DNA of 6,659 nucleotides from Desulfofustis sp. (GTDB taxonomy: Bacteria; Desulfobacterota; Desulfobulbia; Desulfobulbales; Desulfocapsaceae). The stretch spans positions 1 to 6,659 of the forward strand of contig JAQYVS010000107.1 of the NCBI GenBank assembly GCA_030145365.1. Reading direction: 5' to 3'. How positions within the stretch are numbered: position 1 is the first letter of the stretch; the number at the start of each line of letters is the position of its first letter. Below the pieces are notes generated by a model. The model was not told where the DNA came from. It searched no databases and saw only the letters and a program-made list of their open reading frames with translations. Position numbers and translations under genes: made by a program. Positions 1 through 6,158 of this stretch are shown piece after piece.

Positions 1-1298
1 TTGTCCTTCTGGGCCGAAACCCGCTTATTCAGCAAACGGGCAGTACCGCCGATGGAGGTGATCGGATTGCGCAGGGCATGGACCAATTGGGCTGACATCT
101 GGCCAAGGGCAGTATATCGTTCTGCCTCAACCAGGAGATCTTTGCTTTCTTCAAGCTCCTGGGTAATGAGTTCCAACTCATCAATTTTTATCTGCATATC
201 CGCATATAACCTGGATTGCTCAATGGCCAGGCTGGCCTGTCCTGCCAGAATTTCAAGTGCTTCCACGTCAGTCCGGTCGATTTGTTGCCTGGTGACAAAA
301 TTGTCAGCAATGAGCACGCCCAGAGCCCTGCTCGGTGAGTAGAGCGGTACAATTGCAAAGCTGTCTTCTCCCAACATTTCAATCAGTTCTTCGGGAATAT
401 GGATTTCTGCCTGTCCCCGGTTGACCAGAATAGAGGTTCTTGTACGGCAGGCATGGATCAGCGGATGTTCCAACTCGGAGGAAGGTACCGAGAGCGATCG
501 TACAATCTCGTTGATCACTGTATCACTTTTCAGACTACCGGAGTTTATTCGTTGGAAAAGATCATGGAGATTGAGCTTCTCCCGTCTCATTTCATCCCAG
601 ATTCCGGTGGCCTCCTCTCTGTTTGCCGGCCCTATGGCGAGTTCTCCTTTAAGCTGTTTTCCTTCATCGTCAAAAAGGGCAAGAAAAGCCCGGTTGAACT
701 TCAATCCCTGATCCGAAGTAATACCGATGAGAATGGTTTTAAGAACACCCTCCAACTCCTTGGCATCCAGATAGGCACTGTTCATCATCAGATTGAGCTG
801 GTGGAGGAATTGAGTTCGCCGATTGGTAAGCTGCAGTTCCCGCTGGAAATTTCTATTGTCAATCGCCAGTCTTCTTTTTTTCAGGGTGCGCTTCACCGTA
901 TGGTACAATTGCTTAATATCAACCGGCTTGGGGAGATAGTCATCGGCGCCACGACGCAGACAGCCGAGGGCAACCTTCAGATCTGTAGTACCGGTTACCA
1001 TGATAATCCCCAGATCGGGATTGTTGTTCACCAGATCAGGAAGTATCTCGTCGCCCCCTCGGTCCGGTAGTCCAATATCCAGGAGAACCAGAGCAACCTG
1101 ATGCTGTGCAATAAGTTCAAACAATTGCTTGGCACTGTTTGCTGATAGAGAGGAAAGGTTGTTCTTCTGCAGGTAGGTCTGGATGATGGTCACCTGCTCC
1201 GGTGAATCGTCCACAATGATAATGAATTCATCACTATCGAGCAGTCTCGTAAGAGAGGCGTCGGTATCCTGATTGGCGGATGAAAGAAATTCTACCAT
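1..1298 (-). CDS. Receiver-GAF-histidine kinase hybrid sensor protein (C-terminus beyond window)
   Basis: Two-component signalling protein, 432 residues visible and open to the left edge. Residues about 24-140 form a response-regulator receiver: acidic pair D30-D31, phosphoacceptor D74 (context LLDIGLPD), T102 and K124 (YLPKP). A basic, probably helical linker (about 130-170) leads to a GAF-type sensory domain at about 170-365, ending in a typical GVLIADN strand and a QASLAIEQSRLY helix. A coiled-coil-like stretch (370-395) precedes a HisKA segment with phosphoacceptor H407 in LVHALRNPITSIGG. The HATPase domain should lie to the left of the window. There is no signal peptide or membrane segment, so it should be cytoplasmic and sense an internal cue or take phosphate from a partner. 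The ATG at 1298 has a weak GGA 6 bases upstream; an in-frame TTG at 1313 is possible but less likely. The residue after H407 is Ala rather than the usual Glu/Asp. The gene is divergent from the helicase. The ligand is unknown. Confidence 0.92.
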   Translation of the reverse strand, partial: MVEFLSSANQDTDASLTRLLDSDEFIIIVDDSPEQVTIIQTYLQKNNLSSLSANSAKQLFELIAQHQVALVLLDIGLPDRGGDEILPDLVNNNPDLGIIMVTGTTDLKVALGCLRRGADDYLPKPVDIKQLYHTVKRTLKKRRLAIDNRNFQRELQLTNRRTQFLHQLNLMMNSAYLDAKELEGVLKTILIGITSDQGLKFNRAFLALFDDEGKQLKGELAIGPANREEATGIWDEMRREKLNLHDLFQRINSGSLKSDTVINEIVRSLSVPSSELEHPLIHACRTRTSILVNRGQAEIHIPEELIEMLGEDSFAIVPLYSPSRALGVLIADNFVTRQQIDRTDVEALEILAGQASLAIEQSRLYADMQIKIDELELITQELEESKDLLVEAERYTALGQMSAQLVHALRNPITSIGGTARLLNKRVSAQKD

Positions 1299-1360
1299 AA
1301 TGCTATCCGGCAATTATTACCCCGCCAGGGAACATGAAGTTGGCACCCGCTTATATTTTT

Positions 1361-1370
1361 GTTGGCCAAC
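1361..1370. promoter_or_regulatory. Perfect 10-base palindrome, possible operator
   Basis: GTTGGCCAAC reads the same on both strands and lies in the divergent intergenic region, about 60 bases upstream of the start codon of the sensor kinase and about 55 bases upstream of the predicted rightward -35 box. It could be a half-site or operator for a dimeric regulator. No second copy is seen in the intergenic region, and a palindrome this short can arise by chance. Confidence 0.2.
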
Positions 1371-1425
1371 GGGCTGAGTCCCCTGTTTTTTAGGGTGTTC
1401 ATCTTGTTTTAGTTTACCGGTTTGG

Positions 1426-1454
1426 TTGAAAAATAAAAATAAAAATCGTATAAC
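1426..1454 (+). promoter_or_regulatory. Predicted sigma70-type promoter for the helicase operon
   Basis: A -35 box TTGAAA (1426-1431) and a -10 box TATAAC (1449-1454) each match the consensus at 5 of 6 positions and are separated by exactly 17 bases. Transcription would start near 1461 and leave an untranslated leader of about 74 bases before the GTG at 1535. This is the best promoter seen in the divergent region and should drive the four rightward genes. It is a prediction by eye from consensus only. Confidence 0.6.
1429..1446. repeat. Three perfect tandem AAAAAT hexamers inside the promoter spacer
   Basis: The hexamer AAAAAT occurs three times without interruption. It overlaps the last bases of the predicted -35 box and fills nearly all of the spacer before the -10 box. 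Gain or loss of one unit would change the spacer from 17 to 23 or 11 bases. The A-tracts are spaced 6 bases apart, not at the helical repeat, so strong intrinsic bending is not implied. Confidence 0.85.
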
Positions 1455-1522
1455 CAGTAGCATTCGGAATATACCGTTAAACTTGATTATCACTACAATC
1501 GTGCCTCCCGTTTCGGTGGTAT

Positions 1523-1527
1523 AAGGA
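1523..1527 (+). promoter_or_regulatory. Ribosome binding site of the helicase gene
   Basis: AAGGA lies 7 bases upstream of the GTG at 1535. This good Shine-Dalgarno match at proper spacing is the reason for choosing the GTG. The Q-motif-like segment begins only about 18 residues downstream, which leaves little room for a later start. Confidence 0.7.
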
Positions 1528-1534
1528 CACATCT

Positions 1535-3520
1535 GTGAAAAACTTTTTCTCCATCGATGGGCCACTGGCAGAGCACCTGGATAATTACGAATCCCGTCCC
1601 GATCAGATTTTGATGGCTGGGGCCGTCGACGATTTTCTGACAGCTCCTGAACAGGGCGTTGCCGGGATGCCTGATTATGCCCGAGTTCTCGTGGTTGAGG
1701 CGGAAACGGGTATCGGCAAGAGCCTGGCTTATCTGGTTCCGGCGATTTTGTCTGAAAAACGTATCGTTATTTCAACGGCCACGATAAATCTTCAGGACCA
1801 ACTGATAGAAAAAGAAATACCCCTGGTGTCTCAGGTTCTAGGCCATGAGGTTTCTGCTCTCTGCGTAAAAGGCAGGCAGAACTATTTGTGTCTGTACCGC
1901 TGGTATCAGTATCGAAATTCACCGCAGTTAACACTGGTTGGTGATGAGGATTGTGATCGTATTGAGCGCTGGCTCGATGATACCGAGACGGGGGATCGGG
2001 CTGAACTCGAATGGTTGGCAGATCGCGCCCCATTGTGGCCGAAAATTTCAGCCCACTCCTATCAATGTCTGGGTGGTGAGTGTCCTGAGGCCTCTGCCTG
2101 TTTTATTAACCGGTTGAGAAAGAAGGCCGGTTCTGCAAGAATTCTGGTGGTCAACCATCATCTCTATTTTTCTGATCTTGCCCTTCGACGGAGGGGATTT
2201 GGGGAGATACTGCCGCGCCATGAAGGCGTGGTTTTTGACGAAGCACATCATCTCGAACAGGTGGCAACATCGTTTTTCGGTGCCAGTTTCAGCCAGTATC
2301 AGGTCTATGATCTGGTTGGTGATATTGTTCAGCAGGCTGAAGCAGAATTGTCTGAGGAAATGGCAGATCGGATAATCGGGGCAAGCCGGGGAGTCAAGCA
2401 GCGGGTGGAGAGCTTTGTCGCCTTGTTTCCACAAAAACGCGGACGCTTCAATCTACTGGAATTTGTCCGGCAGAATGATAACTGGTCGTCTGAAGTCCAG
2501 CTTGTGGTCGACGGCCTTAAACGTCTGGCCGAAAATCTTGACGATATCTGTCGCCAACACGAGAACTGGCAGACCCTTGGGGAGCGGGCTCGTGAGTTGC
2601 ACCGGACTCTTGTTTTTGTTGGATTAACCGATCCGGAACAGCAATCGGATTCACACGTCTACTGGTACGAGAAAAAGGAGCGGGCACTTAATCTGTCGGC
2701 AACTCCGGTAGATGTCTCGGAAGATCTAAAAGACACGCTGTATTCGATGGTGCCCATCTGCGTTCTTACCTCCGCCACACTCTCCAGCGGCAATAGCTTT
2801 GCTTATATCCTGAGGCGATTGGGGCTTGCCGAGGATACGCTGACCCTGCAATTCAAATCTCCGTTTAACTACAAAGAGAGAAGTATCCTGTATATTCCCG
2901 AAGCTTCTTTTCCTGAACCATCTGCTTACGGCTATGAAACTGCTTTGTGTGAGCGGATTGAAGAGCTGCTGAACATTACCAAAGGAAGAGCGCTGGTTTT
3001 GTTTACCAGCTTCAGGGCAATGGATCTGGCAGCTGAGTATCTTACCAAAAACATACTCTATCCGATCCTGGTTCAGGGAACGGCCTCACGTTCCCGTTTG
3101 CTGGAGAGGTTTCGCGAACAGACGGATTCGGTGTTACTGGCCGTTGCAAGCTTCTGGGAAGGTGTGGATATTCCCGGAGATTCACTCAGCGGAGTGATCA
3201 TTGACAAGCTCCCGTTTGAGGTGCCGAGTGATCCGGTGGTTCAGGCCCGTATGCAGGCCATTACCACAGACGGTGGAAATCCGTTTTTTGACTTTCAGAT
3301 TCCCCGTGCGGTGCTGAGTCTGCGCCAGGGGGTTGGTCGTTTGATACGTTCCACCGGTGATGCTGGATTGATTTCGGTGCTGGATAGCAGGCTTTTCAGT
3401 AAACGCTACGGGAGTGTCTTTCTTAAAAGCCTGCCGCCTTCTCCAGTCGTCAGGGATATGGTTGAGATTCAGAACTTTTTTGGTATGTTGGATGATACAT
3501 CAAAAACAAGCCTTGGTTGA
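1535..3520 (+). CDS. dinG: DinG-type ATP-dependent DNA helicase (XPD/Rad3-like, iron-sulfur, superfamily 2)
   Basis: The 661-residue protein has the full motif set of the DinG/YoaA branch of XPD-like 5'-3' helicases, which unwind DNA (and R-loops in E. coli DinG) using ATP. A Q-motif-like YESRPDQ at 18-24 is followed by Walker A ETGIGKS (57-63), the DEAH box D235-H238, motif III SATL (413-416), motif V around FWEGVD (540-545) and motif VI QGVGRLIR (598-605). A likely 4Fe-4S cluster is bound by C119 (NYLC), C178, C183 and C189; the C-x4-C-x5-C spacing is, from memory, the same as in E. coli DinG. There is no N-terminal exonuclease domain, unlike Firmicutes DinG. Length lies between those of E. 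coli YoaA and DinG, so the choice between these paralogs is uncertain. It is the first gene of the rightward operon, has a GTG start with a good ribosome binding site, and ends 3 bases before the next gene. I saw no E. coli-type LexA box upstream, so SOS control is not supported here. Confidence 0.9.
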   Translation: MKNFFSIDGPLAEHLDNYESRPDQILMAGAVDDFLTAPEQGVAGMPDYARVLVVEAETGIGKSLAYLVPAILSEKRIVISTATINLQDQLIEKEIPLVSQVLGHEVSALCVKGRQNYLCLYRWYQYRNSPQLTLVGDEDCDRIERWLDDTETGDRAELEWLADRAPLWPKISAHSYQCLGGECPEASACFINRLRKKAGSARILVVNHHLYFSDLALRRRGFGEILPRHEGVVFDEAHHLEQVATSFFGASFSQYQVYDLVGDIVQQAEAELSEEMADRIIGASRGVKQRVESFVALFPQKRGRFNLLEFVRQNDNWSSEVQLVVDGLKRLAENLDDICRQHENWQTLGERARELHRTLVFVGLTDPEQQSDSHVYWYEKKERALNLSATPVDVSEDLKDTLYSMVPICVLTSATLSSGNSFAYILRRLGLAEDTLTLQFKSPFNYKERSILYIPEASFPEPSAYGYETALCERIEELLNITKGRALVLFTSFRAMDLAAEYLTKNILYPILVQGTASRSRLLERFREQTDSVLLAVASFWEGVDIPGDSLSGVIIDKLPFEVPSDPVVQARMQAITTDGGNPFFDFQIPRAVLSLRQGVGRLIRSTGDAGLISVLDSRLFSKRYGSVFLKSLPPSPVVRDMVEIQNFFGMLDDTSKTSLG

Positions 3521-3523
3521 ACG

Positions 3524-4504
3524 ATGGATTTGAAACATCTGATTATACATGAAGCTGCCCGAATAGATCAGGTGATGCGCGAAGACATCGACCGTTTGGC
3601 CGATGATCTGGACCCGTTGCTCATCGAGATACTCAACTACGGGCTTTTCAGTGGCGGTAAACGCATCAGACCATTGTTAACAATACTCTCAGCCCGTTTT
3701 TTCGGTGACAGCAACACTGACGTCTACCATCTCGCTTCAGCACTTGAATATTTGCATACGGCGACCCTGTTCCACGATGATGTGATTGATAGCGGGGATG
3801 AACGGCGAGGCGAGGCAACCGTCTATAAACGATTTGGATTGAGTGAAGCAGTTCTGGCGGGCGATTTTCTTCATGCCCATTCCATGGCCATGGTCGGACA
3901 CTATGGTGGGGAGGCCGCTTTGTCGGTATTTTGCCAGGCAACCCGGGGGATGGTGGACGGAGAATTTAGTCAGTTGCGCAATGCTCGAAATCTCAATCAG
4001 TCGGAAGCTGATTATTTCTCCGTGGTAATGGGCAAAACGGCGCTTCTGATTGGTGCAGCATGCGAACTTGGGGCTCTGTTTGCAGGTGCTGATGAGCACG
4101 GCAGAGCAGGTCTGCGAACCTATGGGATTAATCTTGGATGTGCGTTCCAGATTGTTGATGATCTGCTTGATTATCTGGGAGACACCAGAAAAACGGGTAA
4201 GGCTGTGGGTAACGATTTGATGGAAGCAAAGATGACGCTTCCCTTGATTTATGCTCTGCAGCGGGCAGACGGAGCCGACCGGAGTAGACTGCTGGAAATT
4301 TTATCAGATGACAGGGCCCGGCAGGAATGTTTTCAGCAGGTATCCGGGTTGATAGACAAATATCATGGATTTGAAGACGCAGGCGAGAAGGCCAAGCAGG
4401 TTATTGGTGAAGCCATTGCGGCGCTGCCTGAATCTGCTGGAGATCACTCGGTACAACGATCATTTCTGGCTCTTAGCGATTATGTGTTGAACCGGGAAAA
4501 GTGA
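3524..4504 (+). CDS. ispB: Long-chain polyprenyl diphosphate synthase (octaprenyl diphosphate synthase type)
   Basis: This trans-prenyltransferase of 326 residues adds isopentenyl diphosphate units to an allylic primer and most likely supplies the side chain of menaquinone or ubiquinone. The substrate-binding GGKRIRP is at 44-50, the first Asp-rich motif DDVID at 85-89 followed by R94-R95, GKTALL further on, the second Asp-rich motif DDLLD at 212-216, and a GNDLMEAK segment at 229-236. Residues -5 and -4 before the first Asp motif are Ala and Thr (HTATLFHDD). They are small rather than aromatic, as in long-chain enzymes of the IspB type, so a short farnesyl or geranylgeranyl product is less likely. 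Exact chain length cannot be read from sequence. The protein is soluble with no signal peptide. The ATG lies 3 bases after the helicase stop and has no clear Shine-Dalgarno sequence, which suggests translational coupling. Length is normal for the family. Confidence 0.92.
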   Translation: MDLKHLIIHEAARIDQVMREDIDRLADDLDPLLIEILNYGLFSGGKRIRPLLTILSARFFGDSNTDVYHLASALEYLHTATLFHDDVIDSGDERRGEATVYKRFGLSEAVLAGDFLHAHSMAMVGHYGGEAALSVFCQATRGMVDGEFSQLRNARNLNQSEADYFSVVMGKTALLIGAACELGALFAGADEHGRAGLRTYGINLGCAFQIVDDLLDYLGDTRKTGKAVGNDLMEAKMTLPLIYALQRADGADRSRLLEILSDDRARQECFQQVSGLIDKYHGFEDAGEKAKQVIGEAIAALPESAGDHSVQRSFLALSDYVLNREK

Positions 4505-4523
4505 GTGTTTCAGGCGTTACCTA

Positions 4524-4805
4524 ATGGCTCAAAAAAAGACAACCAGGACCAGGAAGACTGCTCCAAAGAAGCGGCCGGTTCGCAAGAAGAATAAGACCGG
4601 TGGTTTGTTTGCTTCGATCAGTATCGGAAAAAGTCTGATTTTTCTGCTGCTTCTCGGTTTTTTTATTGTTTCCATCGCTGTAGTCAGTTACGTGATTTTC
4701 TTCAGGGTGGTGGTTGCCGAGGAAAATTCAGTTTTTGGAAAGAGACCCGGCATTGCAGTTATATCGGAACGGACGAATCTGTGTAGTAAATTCTTTGTGT
4801 CGTAA
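4524..4805 (+). CDS. Small Lys/Arg-rich single-pass membrane protein, possibly truncated
   Basis: I do not recognise this 93-residue protein as a known family. Its N-terminus is very basic (12 Lys/Arg within residues 4-24), followed by one hydrophobic helix at about 37-60 and a short tail of about 33 residues. By the positive-inside rule the basic end should be cytoplasmic and the tail periplasmic. Such a basic head plus one helix is common at the start of larger envelope proteins (FtsN-like proteins, penicillin-binding proteins, divergent polysaccharide deacetylases), so this could be the remaining N-terminal part of one. The tail segment RPGIAVI vaguely recalls the start of a polysaccharide deacetylase domain, but this is weak. 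It sits 19 bases after the synthase and 21 bases before the oxidoreductase, in the same direction. The ribosome site is poor (AGG at 4512-4514). Runs of seven A (4531-4537) and seven T near codons 44-47 could be slippage or sequencing-error sites, but too little sequence follows for a frameshift to restore a long protein. Confidence 0.55.
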   Translation: MAQKKTTRTRKTAPKKRPVRKKNKTGGLFASISIGKSLIFLLLLGFFIVSIAVVSYVIFFRVVVAEENSVFGKRPGIAVISERTNLCSKFFVS

Positions 4806-4809
4806 ATTC
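4786..4809. repeat. Direct repeat GTAAATTC flanking the end of the small membrane gene
   Basis: GTAAATTC occurs at 4786-4793 and again at 4802-4809, offset by 16 bases, with the stop codon of the small membrane gene (4803-4805) inside the second copy. It may be chance, or the scar of a deletion or duplication that shortened the gene. Confidence 0.4.
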
Positions 4810-4815
4810 CTAAAC

Positions 4816-4819
4816 GGAG
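4816..4819 (+). promoter_or_regulatory. Ribosome binding site of the oxidoreductase gene
   Basis: GGAG lies 7 bases before the ATG at 4827. It fixes that start, which directly precedes the Rossmann-fold GIIGTGRHG; any later start would destroy the nucleotide-binding loop. Confidence 0.65.
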
Positions 4820-4826
4820 TCTAAAG

Positions 4827-5780
4827 ATGAGAATCGGTATAATTGGAACCGGGCGCCACGGAAGCCGGTATGCCAATCATGTTGTCAATGACATGCAGGA
4901 TCTCGAACTCACGGCAATCGCCCGTCGCTCAGAGAAAGGCAAAGAACAGGCAGAGGCCTGGGGAGCATCCTATTTTTCTGATTTCAAGGATTTGATTGCC
5001 TCTGATCAGGTTGATGGTGTGATAGCAGCAGTCCCACCCGGACTGAACCTGAAGATCGGCGAATTGTGTGCCAGAGCAAAAAAACCGCTACTGCTGGAAA
5101 AACCGATGGCAACGAATTCCCGGGACGGGGCACAACTCGTACGTCTTATGGCTGAAGCTGCAGTCCCGCTGACTGTAGGACAGACGCTGCGTTACAATCC
5201 GGTGATCAGAAAGCTGCGTGAAGAATTGCCGAACCGGGGGACATTGTATACGCTTTATGCCAATCAGCGCCTTGAGCCATCTGTTCTAGACTGGCTGGAA
5301 AACCCGGCGGAGGCTGGGGGAGGTATAACCTTTCATATAGCGGTTCATGTGTTTGATGCTCTGCACTACATCACAGGATTGAAAGTGTTACGAGTGTCGG
5401 CAATGTGCCGAGCCTGCAAGACAAAAAACCTGGAGGACATGGCCTTGATCCATGTGGAGATGGAGGGTGGTGTCGCAGGAATTATCGATGTCAGTAAACT
5501 CAGTACTTCCCGAAGCGGACGCTATGAGTTTATCTGTGAGAAATCGCAGCTCCACGGTGATCAGATTCACGGTTATGTTGATGTGATATCGGCGGCAGGG
5601 GAGGAGCGAATCGGCAAGTTCTCTCAGGTGCCGACGGTTCTCGCTCTGCTTCAGGACTGGCAGTTATTTCTGCAAGGTGGCAGAGAAAATCCGGTGACCG
5701 GGGAAGATGGACTGTATGCAATTAGAGTCAGTGAAGCCAGTCTTGAATCTTCCGAGGATAGCCGCTGGGTGAATGTCTAG
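4827..5780 (+). CDS. Gfo/Idh/MocA-family NAD(P)-dependent oxidoreductase
   Basis: This 317-residue protein has the two-domain layout of the glucose-fructose oxidoreductase / inositol dehydrogenase / MocA family. An N-terminal Rossmann fold carries GTGRHG at 7-12, the second strand ends in AIARRSEKGK (Arg/Ser rather than Asp, which may favour NADP), and the conserved EKP is at 91-93, with K92 the usual catalytic lysine. The C-terminal substrate domain starts around 120 and has GGG at 164-166 and H174. In most members the segment reads GGG-x3-D-x-G-x-H; here the Asp position is His170 and the Gly is Ala172. The substrate cannot be told from sequence; family members act on sugars, inositols, sugar nucleotides or biliverdin. 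It is the last gene of the rightward cluster, 21 bases after the small membrane gene, and its stop abuts the stop of dgkA. There is no signal peptide, so it should be cytoplasmic. Confidence 0.92.
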   Translation: MRIGIIGTGRHGSRYANHVVNDMQDLELTAIARRSEKGKEQAEAWGASYFSDFKDLIASDQVDGVIAAVPPGLNLKIGELCARAKKPLLLEKPMATNSRDGAQLVRLMAEAAVPLTVGQTLRYNPVIRKLREELPNRGTLYTLYANQRLEPSVLDWLENPAEAGGGITFHIAVHVFDALHYITGLKVLRVSAMCRACKTKNLEDMALIHVEMEGGVAGIIDVSKLSTSRSGRYEFICEKSQLHGDQIHGYVDVISAAGEERIGKFSQVPTVLALLQDWQLFLQGGRENPVTGEDGLYAIRVSEASLESSEDSRWVNV

Positions 5781-6155
5781 TCAAAACAGGATATCAAACA
5801 CTGCTGCAGCCCAGACGACGCCAGCCAATATCAGGCTGAGAAGGACCGCGGCACTGCCCATATCTTTTGCCCGTTCGGCAAGTGTATGAAATTCAGGAGA
5901 AACCTTGTCGACCACCGCTTCAACAGCAGAATTCAGCAGCTCAACAATTAATACGAGACTATTGGCGGTAAACAGAAACAATTTCAGTACTGGTGCCACG
6001 GGAATCAGGATAATAACCGGCAACAGTATGACGAACATAATGGACTCCTGCCGGAACGCCTTTTCGTTTCGATAGCAGGCTAGCAAACCATTACGCGAAT
6101 ACTTAAAAGCACTGATTATCCTGGCAATACCTTGTTTTGTTTTAGGTTTTTCCAT
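5781..6155 (-). CDS. dgkA: Diacylglycerol kinase, integral membrane type
   Basis: DgkA phosphorylates diacylglycerol to phosphatidic acid in the inner membrane and returns diacylglycerol to phospholipid synthesis. The 124-residue protein is close to the 122 of E. coli and aligns with an offset of about 3. It has an N-terminal amphipathic segment with YSRNGL, NEKAFRQE (E31, equivalent to metal ligand E28), helices at about 38-62, 58-82 and 100-123, and the signature VELLNSAVEAVVD with E72 (catalytic E69), N75 and E79 (metal ligand E76). AERAKDMGSAAV follows, with K97 and D98. All key residues are present, so it should be active as the usual homotrimer. The start lies 3 bases after the stop of the upstream PurH-like gene with no visible Shine-Dalgarno sequence, so it is probably translated by coupling. 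The stop TGA directly abuts the stop of the convergent oxidoreductase gene. Confidence 0.95.
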   Translation of the reverse strand: MEKPKTKQGIARIISAFKYSRNGLLACYRNEKAFRQESIMFVILLPVIILIPVAPVLKLFLFTANSLVLIVELLNSAVEAVVDKVSPEFHTLAERAKDMGSAAVLLSLILAGVVWAAAVFDILF

Positions 6156-6158
6156 GGA

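Noticed and set aside
1..342. Plus-strand open frame of 113 codons starting with TTG at the left edge
   Set aside because: It is antisense to the GAF/HisKA portion of the sensor kinase and has a Ser/Arg-rich composition typical of a shadow frame.
399..1070. Long plus-strand open frame of 223 codons
   Set aside because: It lies antisense to the receiver-GAF-kinase gene, whose translation shows clear family motifs; the plus-strand product has no recognisable domain.
1371..1395. Possible terminator: short GGG/CCC or CCCT/AGGG stems near a T6 run
   Set aside because: Stems are only 3-4 base pairs, and both flanking genes start rather than end here, so no terminator is expected.
1299..1534. LexA (SOS) box upstream of the dinG-type gene
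   Set aside because: No CTGT-N8-ACAG arrangement is present; a LexA site of different consensus cannot be excluded but is not supported.
1299..1534. Leftward promoter for the sensor kinase
   Set aside because: TATAAG on the minus strand (1350-1355) has no acceptable -35 box at 16-18 bases, so no confident call.
2048..2434. Minus-strand open frame of 128 codons inside the helicase
   Set aside because: It overlaps the DEAH and iron-sulfur region of the helicase on the other strand and shows no domain.
3737..4099. Minus-strand open frame of 120 codons inside the prenyl synthase
   Set aside because: It is the complement of conserved Asp-rich motif coding sequence; no ribosome site or domain.
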